Assembly (NCBI GenBank): GCA_964035575.1
Contig: OZ037847.1
Span: 620,001 to 684,000, forward strand
Length of the DNA stretch: 64,000 bases
Origin: Rhynchopus sp. YZ270_cl-10
Lineage: Eukaryota > Euglenozoa > Diplonemea > Diplonemida > Diplonemidae
Reading direction: 5' to 3'
Positions within the stretch are counted from its first letter, which is position 1. Every line of letters begins with the position of its first letter. The notes beneath the pieces were generated by a model. The model saw nothing but the letters and a program-made list of their open reading frames with translations. It was not told the DNA's origin and made no database searches. Both the position numbers and the translations under genes were made by a program. This document shows, one piece after another, positions 35,171 through 44,015 of the stretch.

Positions 35171-36318
35171 ATCCAAAAAAAAAAAAAAAAACAGGACTTA
35201 CTAAGATTCAGGGGCACCATGACTTTCGGTAACGACAACTATATAATGTTTTTTTTTAAAGATAAATTGTTGGAGTAGTGTAGATGCCTCGGTTTGTGTT
35301 GCTACAGCTGGGCAAATCTGCACTTTTTTCACTCCACTTTTTTTTTTTACAAAAGGTCGGGCTAATTCAGGACAACACGCGAAGCATTGCTATGGGTAAA
35401 GAGGGTGCATTATTCCCTCATTTTCCAAAAAAACGCACACAATGTCTTGAAAAAGATATCACCTTCGCTCTGCCAATTGCGCAAAATAACGCCAAGCAAA
35501 ATTTCCATACAGAGGGTTGGGGGGTTTGTTCGTTGGGGAAATATGTCAAAAAAAAAACTTTGTGAGATGAATGTGCCTCTGTGAACACATCTTTTAAAAG
35601 CTGAAGTTTATACAGTCAAACGCCTTTGGGGCGCAGGTACAATTTGAATAGAGGCTGGTAAGATGAGCCCGAGCTTTGTGCTTTGGTCATCTTAAGGGAA
35701 GAGAGGTCGTGTACTATTGGGATGCTTTACAGAATGGGTTCAACAAACTAAGGTAAAGAAAACTTGAAGGGTGATATGTGTCTCTCGTGCACACACACAC
35801 ACACACATCTGGTAAAGAAGAGGCAAGAGTCGCTTTTTTGACTACCTCGCAGTGCTTCAGTCACCTAAAAAATAAAGAAAAAAAAATTGATGTGTTTGCA
35901 ACCCGGCCAGCACGGCAACACACCAACGGGAGGAGGGGGGTTCCTCACAGCAACCGGACGTATCCTGGTATTGCCTTTTCGCAAAAAAAAAAAAAAAAAA
36001 AAGCGACCTGCCTGAAATTGAAATAATATTATGAATGCTAATTAAGATATAGTGCACCCCCAATATTACCATTTTGCACAACCGCATGGCTTACCTTTCC
36101 ATTGGATTTTACCACGACTGGATGCATCCTTGGCAATAAAGGGGGGGGAAGAGAAGGGTGCGTGAGTGTAAAAAAAAATGCAAAAAATATTTTTTGCGAC
36201 AATGTGGATTACGATAATGTGGATTATTAATCCGGATTGTCGTAATACACATTTTTAGAGTCCACATTGTCGTTTCCCCAAAAAAAAAAAAGAGAGAGCA
36301 TGAGTTGCAATAATTGTG
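35171..36318. other. Gene-free repeat region
   Basis: A family D relative (35265-35325), family A (35564, 35763), family B (35659, 35830) and the foldback at 36187-36283. No gene. Confidence 0.6.
36187..36283. repeat. Foldback with GACAATGTGGA arms
   Basis: Arms TTTGCGACAATGTGGATTACG and CGTAAT...TCCACATTGTCGTTT with an inner TGTGGATTATTAATCCGG palindrome. Non-coding. Confidence 0.75.
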
Positions 36319-37015
36319 TACCTACCCCCCCCCCCCCCCCCCCGTGCATAAGTCCGACCCCCATGACCCGTGCATAAGTCCGATGACCCGTGTATAAGTC
36401 CGGGCAGATTTGGGCTCAGGATCGGACTTATGCACAGGCCGACTTATACACCGGTTTTGTGTACTAGTGGTGGGGAGAAATTTTTTTGAGGCGTTTTCCC
36501 GCTCGCGAAGCGAGCGGGAGAAAAAATTTGAGGTATTTTTCCGCGAGCGAAGCGAGCGTAACTTTATTTTTATTGGTGGTGTATTCACCAGGGATCATCT
36601 TCACGCTTCTCATGTCAAAACATCATCCTCACAATGCTCAAAGATGTGCACCTGTTACTGCAACATTGTGGAAAACTTTGCACCCCAAGTCTCAACAGCC
36701 AAAAGGTGTCCCTTGTTGAGTGGGTTCTCATGTTTGATACCTGCACAGCAAGCATTCCTCCAACGCTGTTTGGCCTGTCTGCGGCGTTGTGCCGAAGGTG
36801 CACGAAGACAGGGTAAATTTTGCGGTGTCACATGTGGGTCACTCACACTGAGGTCATGTGACCCTGCATGGGTCTGGGTACCTGGGTGCACAAAACCGGT
36901 GTATAAGTCCGATACCCGTGCATAAGTCCGAAACCCCGTGTATAAGTCCGGAGGCCCTCAGCCCCCCCAAAAATCGGACTTATACGCAGACTTATGCACG
37001 GGGGGGGGGTAGGTA
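36319..37015. mobile_element. TIR element with repeated TATAAGTCCG motif
   Basis: Ends TACCTACC plus a C run plus CGTGCATAAGTC, and the inverse with a G run. The word GTGTATAAGTCCG or GTGCATAAGTCCG is repeated directly and inverted near both ends. Target duplication not resolved. The interior (36590-36880) lacks homopolymers and, read on the minus strand, includes QRRRQAKQRWRNACCAGI; a related stretch lies in the CACGGATG transposon. Hairpins GCTCGCGAAGCGAGC also occur. Confidence 0.7.
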
Positions 37016-37572
37016 CGTGTTTTAGTTCGACTTCTTCTAACCCGTTCAAATGGGCGTGGGAGTATTGTTTTATATACTTTTTGATGGGGAAAGAACACAA
37101 GATGCGAGGATGATGTGAAATAAAAAAAACACAGAATTTGTGAAGGATGGTATAGGGGAGGGGGGAGGTGTTGAGTCAATGTGGGAATGCCATTTATGAA
37201 ATCGGGTTATTAGCAAAACACTTAATGGTTTGTCAATAGAATGGGGGACTCTTTGGTGGGGGATACTGTGATATGAAAAGAAAGAGCAGTTGAAACGTGC
37301 TAAAACGCGAAAAGAAAACTTGAAAAAAAAAGAAATGCATGTACCCCTCTTGAGAAAAAAAAATGTAAGATGGATGTGCCTCTCGTGCACGCAACATTTT
37401 TTACACTATCGCTATTGTAAAGGAACACGCTTGGTTTGAAAATTGCCTGTCTCTTACGCAGTTACGCAGAGACGGTTAGAAAAGCTTGTAAGATGGAACA
37501 TAAAGCCTTACCCAGTAAGGCGCCTAAGAACAGATGAATGCATCCGCATATCTTTGAAAGGTCTTTTTTCAA
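37016..37572. other. 3' flank of the receptor gene
   Basis: Contains GTTGAAACGTGCTAAAACGC (37288), a family A copy (37366) and family B/A copies (37492-37560) right up to the stop codon. The last hairpin may lie in the 3' untranslated region. Confidence 0.6.
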
Positions 37573-40257
37573 TTAGTGCGTCAACACCGGCACTGTAAAC
37601 CTCCGCTGCAGGTACCCCTCAACAAGCCGTGTGCAGCTGTACGCCCCTTTTGTGCAGCTTTCCACGTCACTCCACATTTTCTCTGCGGGCTCCCACTCAG
37701 AGGCTATCACATGCTCCGCCCATTTGTTCCACATGACATCTTTTTGTGTTCCTTCACTTTGGCTTGCAAGCTGGTACATCCACTCCTCCGAGGCCACTAC
37801 ACGTTCAGCGAGGAGTGTGTAGAGGGGGATGGGGGTGGAGGCAAGCTTTCTGAAGGAGACTGCGTCCACTACACGCAGTTCGAAGCGTACTGCTTCATGG
37901 GCCATGCTGTTGTCAAGGAGACACATTGCGTTCTGTGACCGTGCATAACGTTCCAGAGCAAACGAAAAAGGAACAACCGCGCCAAAGAAGGAAAACCTCT
38001 TCATACGGTCACCCCCTACAGTGCCGCACCGTGCAACCCCAGATGAAACAGAAGAAGAGAAGCGTATGTCCAAACTCTGGGAGATCGTCGGAAGCGACAA
38101 GACAGCATGGCACGCAGCGGATTGATGCCCCGTCAAGTGTCGGATGGAGTTGTATGTCCCCACAAAGCGGTCCCCAGAAAATGCTTCAGGCGTGCCTCGT
38201 GTGTTTTCAAAAACTGATAAAAGCTGTTCACAAAGGCTGCTATGCCGTGACACAACCGCGGAGACACCCATCTGGAACATCTTTAAAAAATCGCATACGT
38301 TGACGACCAAGAATGTAACATCGCGTTTGACGAGCCCTAGGCTTGAGATGGGAACGTTTTTACGTGATATCTGCTTTGCGAGAGACGACGCGGTAATTAC
38401 TGTGGCCGTCGACTTTGCGGACGAATGGACGGACGACCTCGACCTGTGCTGCGAGCTGCGTTCTGTTGTTCCAATGATCTCGGTTGCTCTATCACTATCA
38501 CTAGAACAGCGCTCTGCCAAGAGGGTCAGCGGGAGGTAGCGACGATACTCCTTCATGTTATCCATGATCAGAATAAAGGCGGCAATGATATCTGATGGGC
38601 GGTCAATATGCCGGATGTAGTCCAAATCCTCTAGCCGCATGGCCGCAATGCTTGATGCACACTTATGCGCAATCGCCTTTTCAGAAAAAAGCTCGTTAAG
38701 CACCTTCCTATCGCGCAACACCCTCATCAACACCAACGGCACCAAAATCAATAATAGCCCCCCAAGGCTTGCCCCTACTGCAATAAACATTGTTGCGTCG
38801 TCGCTGTGTGTGTCTACCGGGCAGTTTGCGTTGCCTAGACCCACATTTGTTGTTCCCGAAGGGCATGGTGTGCAATGTGTTGCGGCGTGGATTGCGCTGA
38901 AGAAGCCTTCTGGACATAAGGTGCATTCTGACAAAGGACGTCCGTTGTAGCTTGAATAGGAGCCGATGTCGCAGGGGGAACAGTGGGCATTGCCTGCAGC
39001 CTTGTCAGCATCGGAGAGAATGTTCGCGTAGTGCCCTTCACTGCAGTTGGTGCAGGTCACTCGGTATGTAGGTGGCATGTCCGCTTTAATCTCCACTTCA
39101 TAAAAAGTTCCATTCCCACACTGCTCCCCCAAAAGCGTCAGCACCGCAGGAAACGAATTAATATAAACCGGCCCATCCGAAAATATTCCATATGTCTTAA
39201 CCTCCTCTGCAGTCAAACAGCGGCCAGGGTTGATGGGTACCCCATTTTTGATGAGAGGGTGGCAGACGGGGTCGAGGGTACCGTTCTTCATCTTATCTAC
39301 AACGTTTTTGAAGACATCCTGCGAGGCCTTCGATGCTTTGAACGAAGGGGTATGCGCCACGGGGCCACCCTGGGCGTATCCGTACCACTCTTTGTCTCTG
39401 ACTGTTGTGTTGCGCAGGGCGCCGCTGTATGAAAGCATGACTGTGTCATAATAGAGTGGCGCGAAGTCCATAGTAGTAGAGGTCAGCACCGAGTCACCCA
39501 CAAGGTGCCTCATGTTGTTGTACTGTCCGACACTGAGCAGGTCGTGCTCCTTTGCGTACAGATCGATCTCGGGGTTGTCTGTGTTGTGCACCAAGATGTC
39601 ACACCCCAAAGCATGCAACCTCTTTGCTGCCTCCCGCTGAAGCGGCCTATTCGAAAACGTCCCAAGCCACACAACCAACACATCAACCTTATGTTCAACG
39701 TACGTGCTGTTCACTATTCCACCTGCCCCAATTTGAGCCCCAATGTATAGCATAGAGATGCCAAGGTTAACGCCAGGGAGGGGGAACGGGGCGACAAACC
39801 CGATGCGTTTGGTCTGGGTGTTGCCGCCAGCGAGAACGCCTGCAGCATACATCGATTGGTCTTGGCGGATGGCGCCTGAGACGAAGTTGGGGAGGTCCGC
39901 TCCAGAGCCAGGTAGATAGGCAAAGTCGGTGTTGGTGTTGGCAAGGGCAGCTGTGCGTATGGCGTCTTCAAAGGCGAAAGACGTAGCAACAATGAGGTTG
40001 AAGCCGTCCCGTGAGAGGTTTGTCATGAACTCTGCAGACGTCTCCGGCACTACGCTCTCAAACATGCGGTCCTCGAGAGTAACGTTGTCCGCAGCGAACA
40101 CAGGTGCTGCCCTCTCGTGGCACAGAATTCGTCCCAAATTGTGCATGTGATTCCATCCCTCATCCGAAATCACCCCACCATAAATATACCCAACCTTAAA
40201 CGTCTCACACACAACCGGAACAGCAGCGAAGCACAATGTCAAGCTGAGTGCTTTCAT
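37573..40257 (-). CDS. Receptor with BMP/PnrA-type ectodomain and cyclase-like cytosolic domain
   Basis: An 894-residue single-exon protein. The chosen start (MKALSLTLCFAAVPVVC) gives a signal peptide and follows a pyrimidine tract ending GCAAG; the upstream open frame is low-complexity. Residues ~20-360 match basic membrane protein/PnrA-like type 1 binding proteins (VGYIYGG, SDEGWNHMH, IVATSFAFEDAI, RIGFVAPFPLPGVN). Residues ~400-480 are cysteine-rich repeats (CxxCxEGxY, CPEGFFS, CTPCPSGTT) of the ephrin-receptor/GCC2 kind. One membrane span lies at ~488-513. Residues ~646-803 resemble a class III nucleotide cyclase (DVTFLVVNV, SGDRFVGTYNS, SGVARCGTVGG, MKRFSFFGAVV). The first metal Asp position is Asn (N653 in VVNVCDF), so catalysis is doubtful and it may act as a pseudocyclase or heterodimer partner. 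Kinetoplastid receptor adenylate cyclases have the same overall plan. The ligand is unknown; PnrA proteins bind nucleosides. Confidence 0.8.
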   Translation of the reverse strand: MKALSLTLCFAAVPVVCETFKVGYIYGGVISDEGWNHMHNLGRILCHERAAPVFAADNVTLEDRMFESVVPETSAEFMTNLSRDGFNLIVATSFAFEDAIRTAALANTNTDFAYLPGSGADLPNFVSGAIRQDQSMYAAGVLAGGNTQTKRIGFVAPFPLPGVNLGISMLYIGAQIGAGGIVNSTYVEHKVDVLVVWLGTFSNRPLQREAAKRLHALGCDILVHNTDNPEIDLYAKEHDLLSVGQYNNMRHLVGDSVLTSTTMDFAPLYYDTVMLSYSGALRNTTVRDKEWYGYAQGGPVAHTPSFKASKASQDVFKNVVDKMKNGTLDPVCHPLIKNGVPINPGRCLTAEEVKTYGIFSDGPVYINSFPAVLTLLGEQCGNGTFYEVEIKADMPPTYRVTCTNCSEGHYANILSDADKAAGNAHCSPCDIGSYSSYNGRPLSECTLCPEGFFSAIHAATHCTPCPSGTTNVGLGNANCPVDTHSDDATMFIAVGASLGGLLLILVPLVLMRVLRDRKVLNELFSEKAIAHKCASSIAAMRLEDLDYIRHIDRPSDIIAAFILIMDNMKEYRRYLPLTLLAERCSSDSDRATEIIGTTERSSQHRSRSSVHSSAKSTATVITASSLAKQISRKNVPISSLGLVKRDVTFLVVNVCDFLKMFQMGVSAVVSRHSSLCEQLLSVFENTRGTPEAFSGDRFVGTYNSIRHLTGHQSAACHAVLSLPTISQSLDIRFSSSVSSGVARCGTVGGDRMKRFSFFGAVVPFSFALERYARSQNAMCLLDNSMAHEAVRFELRVVDAVSFRKLASTPIPLYTLLAERVVASEEWMYQLASQSEGTQKDVMWNKWAEHVIASEWEPAEKMWSDVESCTKGAYSCTRLVEGYLQRRFTVPVLTH

Positions 40258-41068
40258 CTTGCAAAAAAAAAGCAAAAAAAAAAAAAAACCTGAAAGAAGG
40301 GGTGAAAAAAGGGCGACAATGCTGGGCAACAAAAGAATGGGAGAAATGTGGGCACAATTTGTCGGCGACTGCCAACAGGCGACTCTTTGATACGGTTTTA
40401 AAAAGCTGGCTGATACAAAATGATAAAATAAACAAAGCGCCCTCTGCAGACAACCGGATAGATTCTTGGGGAACACTGCACCACCACATATGAGGGAAAG
40501 CTGTGCAGATGCACACTCCACACCCCACCATAAGGGCCCATATTCTGCGCAACAATTACCCTCACTTGGCATCAATCACACCACACACCTATACCCCACC
40601 CCCACCCTATCCCCATATCAGCAGACAGGGTCACAGAAAGGCTGTCAGGGAATACTTCCCCACTGACCCACCCTATTTGACACCGATCTATGCTGATCCT
40701 GAACACAACCCTGCAACGATGTGAACCCCTCCTCTTTTGGAACAACTGTGTGCAAGGCGGTGGGGAGGTCATCAGCACCGCTGCATGGTGGCAGACACAC
40801 CCGCGCATCATCAAGACCCACAGGACTCGGTTGTGACAGGAGGTAAAGCCACTCTCACACCCCACCCACACCACCCACTCTGCGCAGGGGATATCGCACC
40901 CACCTCTTTTGCCTGTATTCCCATCAACGCCCATACAGAAGACAACAATGTAGTCGTATTCTGACGTATTTTGATGGAATGTACATCATTCAACACACAT
41001 TGGGCCATCTTCGGAAATACCCAAAGAAAAAACTGCACCCGACAATACGGTGCGCCTATCCCGCTAGA
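40258..41068. other. Unusual 0.8-kb spacer in the gene island
   Basis: Apart from the T-rich tract beside the receptor start, this stretch has no homopolymers or repeat families and is C/A-rich with many CACACC words. Short open frames exist on both strands, but none shows a family, splice signals or a good start. It may be untranslated sequence, a non-coding RNA or a decayed gene. Confidence 0.5.
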
Positions 41069-42292
41069 TCATTCCTCCTCTTCTTCCTCCTGCGGTGGGT
41101 CAGGCATAGCCGGGTGAGCACCCAACGCCGTAATAGCAGCATCAAGCATAGCGAGAATCGGTACTGTGCCACCAGATGGTATCAACTCGCGTGCTAATGT
41201 TCGCCCTTCCTCGAAGAGGGTCTGTGGTGATATCTCTGCCAGAGCGTCCAGGTCCATTCCCATGCCCACCCCTGCCCCCATCCCCGCCTGCAGATCACCT
41301 TTAGTGTGCACGGAAGGGTACTCTGCGCATTGAGCCAATCGGGGTAGCTTTGCTAGATGCCTGCGGATGTTCACCCCACAGCATAGCAGTGCTTTCGGCC
41401 CAGCAAGGGTGTTCCCATGCAACGCCTTACCTTCCGCTTGAGCATGATGCGCCGCCCAAAGGTATTCTCCAGTAAGCTCGCAGTACGCTGCCAGGGCACG
41501 ATGCACTTTGACACGGAGAGAATGCTGTGGGGGAAGAGAAGATGCACATAATACGTTCCATGCGTCACGTGGCCGTCCACTGGACAGGGCTGAGGTTACC
41601 GTTTCGTCTATATCCATCCCCTCCTTCCCCCCCTCCCCACAGAGAACGCATTTACACTCAAACCCTCGCGTCTCTAATAGAAGCTCTTTGCGCTCGAGAG
41701 TGTTTTTGTCGTCAAGCTCGAGGTTGAGGTAGTCAATGGTCAGCTCCTCTCCCTTCATGATGTTGCGTCGTGCTACGATCGAAATGGTTTTGTCGGTCGA
41801 TGAGACGTACGGTTCGCAGTTCGCTGTCCAGCTGCAGCTGTGGTTCAGACGCGCTGCTTGGGGAAAGACCAGAGCCCCTCCTGTATCACTATCGCCAAAG
41901 GAATTTTCTTGAATCACCGCAAGCGCTGTGCAGAATTTAGTAAAATAGTCACCCTCCTCGCCATATTGCTGTAAAAACGCCTTTACGACCCCCTCCGCAG
42001 GCAAAAGGTGTGTATGAAAAAAGGAGAATTTGCAATCATGCGCAAGACTCTGCACAACACCATAGGTGTCCAAATCTACAAAGGCCACTGCCGCCTGAAG
42101 CAGCGGAGGGTCCAGCTCCACCCCGCTTGCATACTCGATGGCACCCTGCAGTCGTGCGGCCTCCACGTATGAGACCTCTCTACCACTGCTCAAAGCGGGC
42201 TCCGTGTGTACAATACAACCCTTCTGCACTGCTTCAACCGCAAAGCTGATCTTACCTAGATAAGGATCCACAGAGCTTTCTACCTTCAACAT
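41069..42292 (-). CDS. SMYD-like SET-domain protein methyltransferase
   Basis: A 407-residue single-exon protein. The SET core is split in the SMYD manner: an N-terminal strand region (YLGKISFAVEAVQKGCIVHTEPAL, ~11-34), then ARLNHSCSWTANCEP (~147-161) with the cofactor-binding NHSC, GEELTIDYL (~181-189) with the catalytic-site Tyr, and a post-SET cysteine cluster FECKCVLC (~211-218). A helical tail follows and ends in a run of glutamates. SET proteins methylate lysines using S-adenosylmethionine; the substrate is unknown. The canonical MYND zinc finger between the SET halves is not evident. Start: a pyrimidine tract and TTTTCCAG end 13 nt before this ATG (42306-42307); the longer upstream open frame crosses this site and is rejected. 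It lies 138 bp from the next gene's stop. Confidence 0.82.
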   Translation of the reverse strand: MLKVESSVDPYLGKISFAVEAVQKGCIVHTEPALSSGREVSYVEAARLQGAIEYASGVELDPPLLQAAVAFVDLDTYGVVQSLAHDCKFSFFHTHLLPAEGVVKAFLQQYGEEGDYFTKFCTALAVIQENSFGDSDTGGALVFPQAARLNHSCSWTANCEPYVSSTDKTISIVARRNIMKGEELTIDYLNLELDDKNTLERKELLLETRGFECKCVLCGEGGKEGMDIDETVTSALSSGRPRDAWNVLCASSLPPQHSLRVKVHRALAAYCELTGEYLWAAHHAQAEGKALHGNTLAGPKALLCCGVNIRRHLAKLPRLAQCAEYPSVHTKGDLQAGMGAGVGMGMDLDALAEISPQTLFEEGRTLARELIPSGGTVPILAMLDAAITALGAHPAMPDPPQEEEEEE

Positions 42293-42305
42293 GATGCCAA
42301 AACTT

Positions 42306-42328
42306 CTGGAAAATAAAAATAGAAGGGA
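42306..42328 (-). promoter_or_regulatory. Trans-splice acceptor of the SET gene
   Basis: A pyrimidine tract ending TTTTCCAG lies 13 nt before the chosen ATG and only 123 bp from the upstream gene's stop. The short spacing favours polycistronic processing over an independent promoter. Confidence 0.6.
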
Positions 42329-42429
42329 GTACAGATACCGAAAGGTAAAAAAAGAGTGTCTTTTTTGGATTCGCTGTGTAGAGAACACAGAAGGGGAAGG
42401 ATAGGTAAGAAGGGGGGAAGAATTGATGT

Positions 42430-43881
42430 TCACATATCGAGCAGGTTGTAAGGCCATACTGCGCACATCAACTGCCGGCCAGATGACATAATGGCAGCCC
42501 AATTTGTCTGCGCGAAGCATCCTGTGTCTAAACTTGACTCCAACCCAGTTTCATAACGCTCCCAAGACTTAATGGTAGTGGAGCCCTGTGTTTCTACGAT
42601 GTGAAGAGAGCCGTCATCCCTGTTTAAAATAGTCAATGGTTGTAGCTTTTAAGTGAATATTTTAACAAAGGTTGACAAAAATGCTGGGACGGTAGACAAA
42701 ACAATGAGGTAAAAAAAAAAAAAGGTTTTTTCATGAAACACAGAACGTTGTATTGACCTAACCATAAACAAAGAATAGCCATACCTCCCTCTCATCCCCA
42801 CCAGCCCATCTGGGAACAGAAACGAATGTCCCGAAAGCCCTGCATCCGGACCGTGTATCAGCTCTGCAGAATTGACTGCAGTGGCGGTGTTGACTTTCAC
42901 CATGCTCCTGAGTTTGTTATAATATGATATTTTTCTTGCAAAACTTTCTATTAGTGTACAGTATGAGCTCCACTATTTTTGTTTGTTTTTTGAAAAATTG
43001 ACAATGTGTACACAGGAGACACCATCTGTGTGTGAACTCCACGCAAATTTTGACATTTTTTCATACCTTTGCCCGGTTATGTAGAGATTCTCCTTTGGCG
43101 CAGATGAAGAAACGTATGGATGGAACTGAAGCGACTGTGGGTATTCATTAAGCGGCAGCCCTGTGGGGAGTGACGCGAAGGGGACTGTACCGGAGGGGTG
43201 TTTGTCCCAATCTTGCGCGAGCTTGCGGAGGTCGTAGAGGTGGACTGTGGAGGAGTCGTGCGTGATGGCGACGACGCAGCCTGTGGAGTCGAAGGCGGCT
43301 GCGGGGTATGTGTTGCAGCGCCAGCGGAAGAGTGGGCGGGAGGGTGATGCCATGGCCCAGAGGCATACGGTGCCGTCCTCGGAGGTGCTCATGAAGAAGG
43401 GGTCGTGCCGTGAGAAGTGGCTTGGCACAGCCAGGTCCAGGACCTTCCCGCGGTGCCCATCGAAGTACTGTGTCGTGTGGATGTGGCCGCTCCGCTCCAC
43501 GCCGCACTTCACGCTGTGTTCCCATCCGTTGTCCGAAGAGTACAGCACCCCCAAAGGGCTTCCCTGCCGTGCAGGGCTAGGCTGCACGGCAATGCGGTGC
43601 ACACCATGCTTCTTCGCAGGGTCGACCGTCAGCTCGCTCATGGCCCCGCGCAGCTCGTCCTTCTCCTCCCGTGCAAGCGAGAGGAGGCTCTGCAGAGGGA
43701 GCACATATATCCCATTATCATCGTGCCCCCCCGCAGCAAGGAGAAGCTTGTTGTTCTCATCAACGCAGGTTGCGGTGAAGACGCGGTGGTCCTCCTCCTC
43801 GTCCTCTAGGTGGATGAACAGGGCGTCTGCGAACACATCGCAACCAGGAAGCTTCGTGTCTCGGATGTAGCCGGCACTCAT
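42430..43881 (-). CDS. WDR82/Swd2-like WD40 protein, three exons
   Basis: Exons 43881-43067, 42907-42785 and 42619-42430 join in frame to 375 residues. Both donors are AG|GTATG and acceptors are CTCAG and AAACAG; introns are 159 and 165 nt. The protein is a beta-propeller with recognisable blades: HRGKVLDLAV...FFMSTSEDGTVCLWAM, AAAFDSTGCVVAITHDSSTVHLYDLRKL, PQSLQFHP...LYITGQRS and DDGSLHIVETQG. The order FDxxG followed by LYDLR and a weak final blade fits WDR82/Swd2, which recruits SET1 methyltransferase or PP1-PNUTS to RNA polymerase II and acts in transcription termination, including in trypanosomes. Other WD40 families remain possible. A five-codon upstream reading frame overlaps the start codon if the AG at 43907-43908 is the acceptor. 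The neighbouring SET gene belongs to another SET branch, so complex formation is not implied. Confidence 0.7.
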
Positions 43882-44015
43882 CGTATTATGTGCATGGTGC
43901 TGCGTCCTGGGTGAGGGGGTCGTTTTGGTTTGGGAGGGGGAAGTGGGTTAAAAATGTTACAGAAAATTGCAATTTCGCAAATGGGATTTTAGGCTTGACA
44001 AAGCCCAAAAAGGTT

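Noticed and set aside
40258-40575. N-terminal extension of the receptor (start at 40575)
   Set aside because: The extension crosses the pyrimidine tract beside the real start, is low in complexity, and would bury the signal peptide.
42293-42520. N-terminal extension of the SET protein (start at 42520)
   Set aside because: It runs through the acceptor at 42306 and antisense of no domain; the shorter start fits the SET fold and the acceptor.
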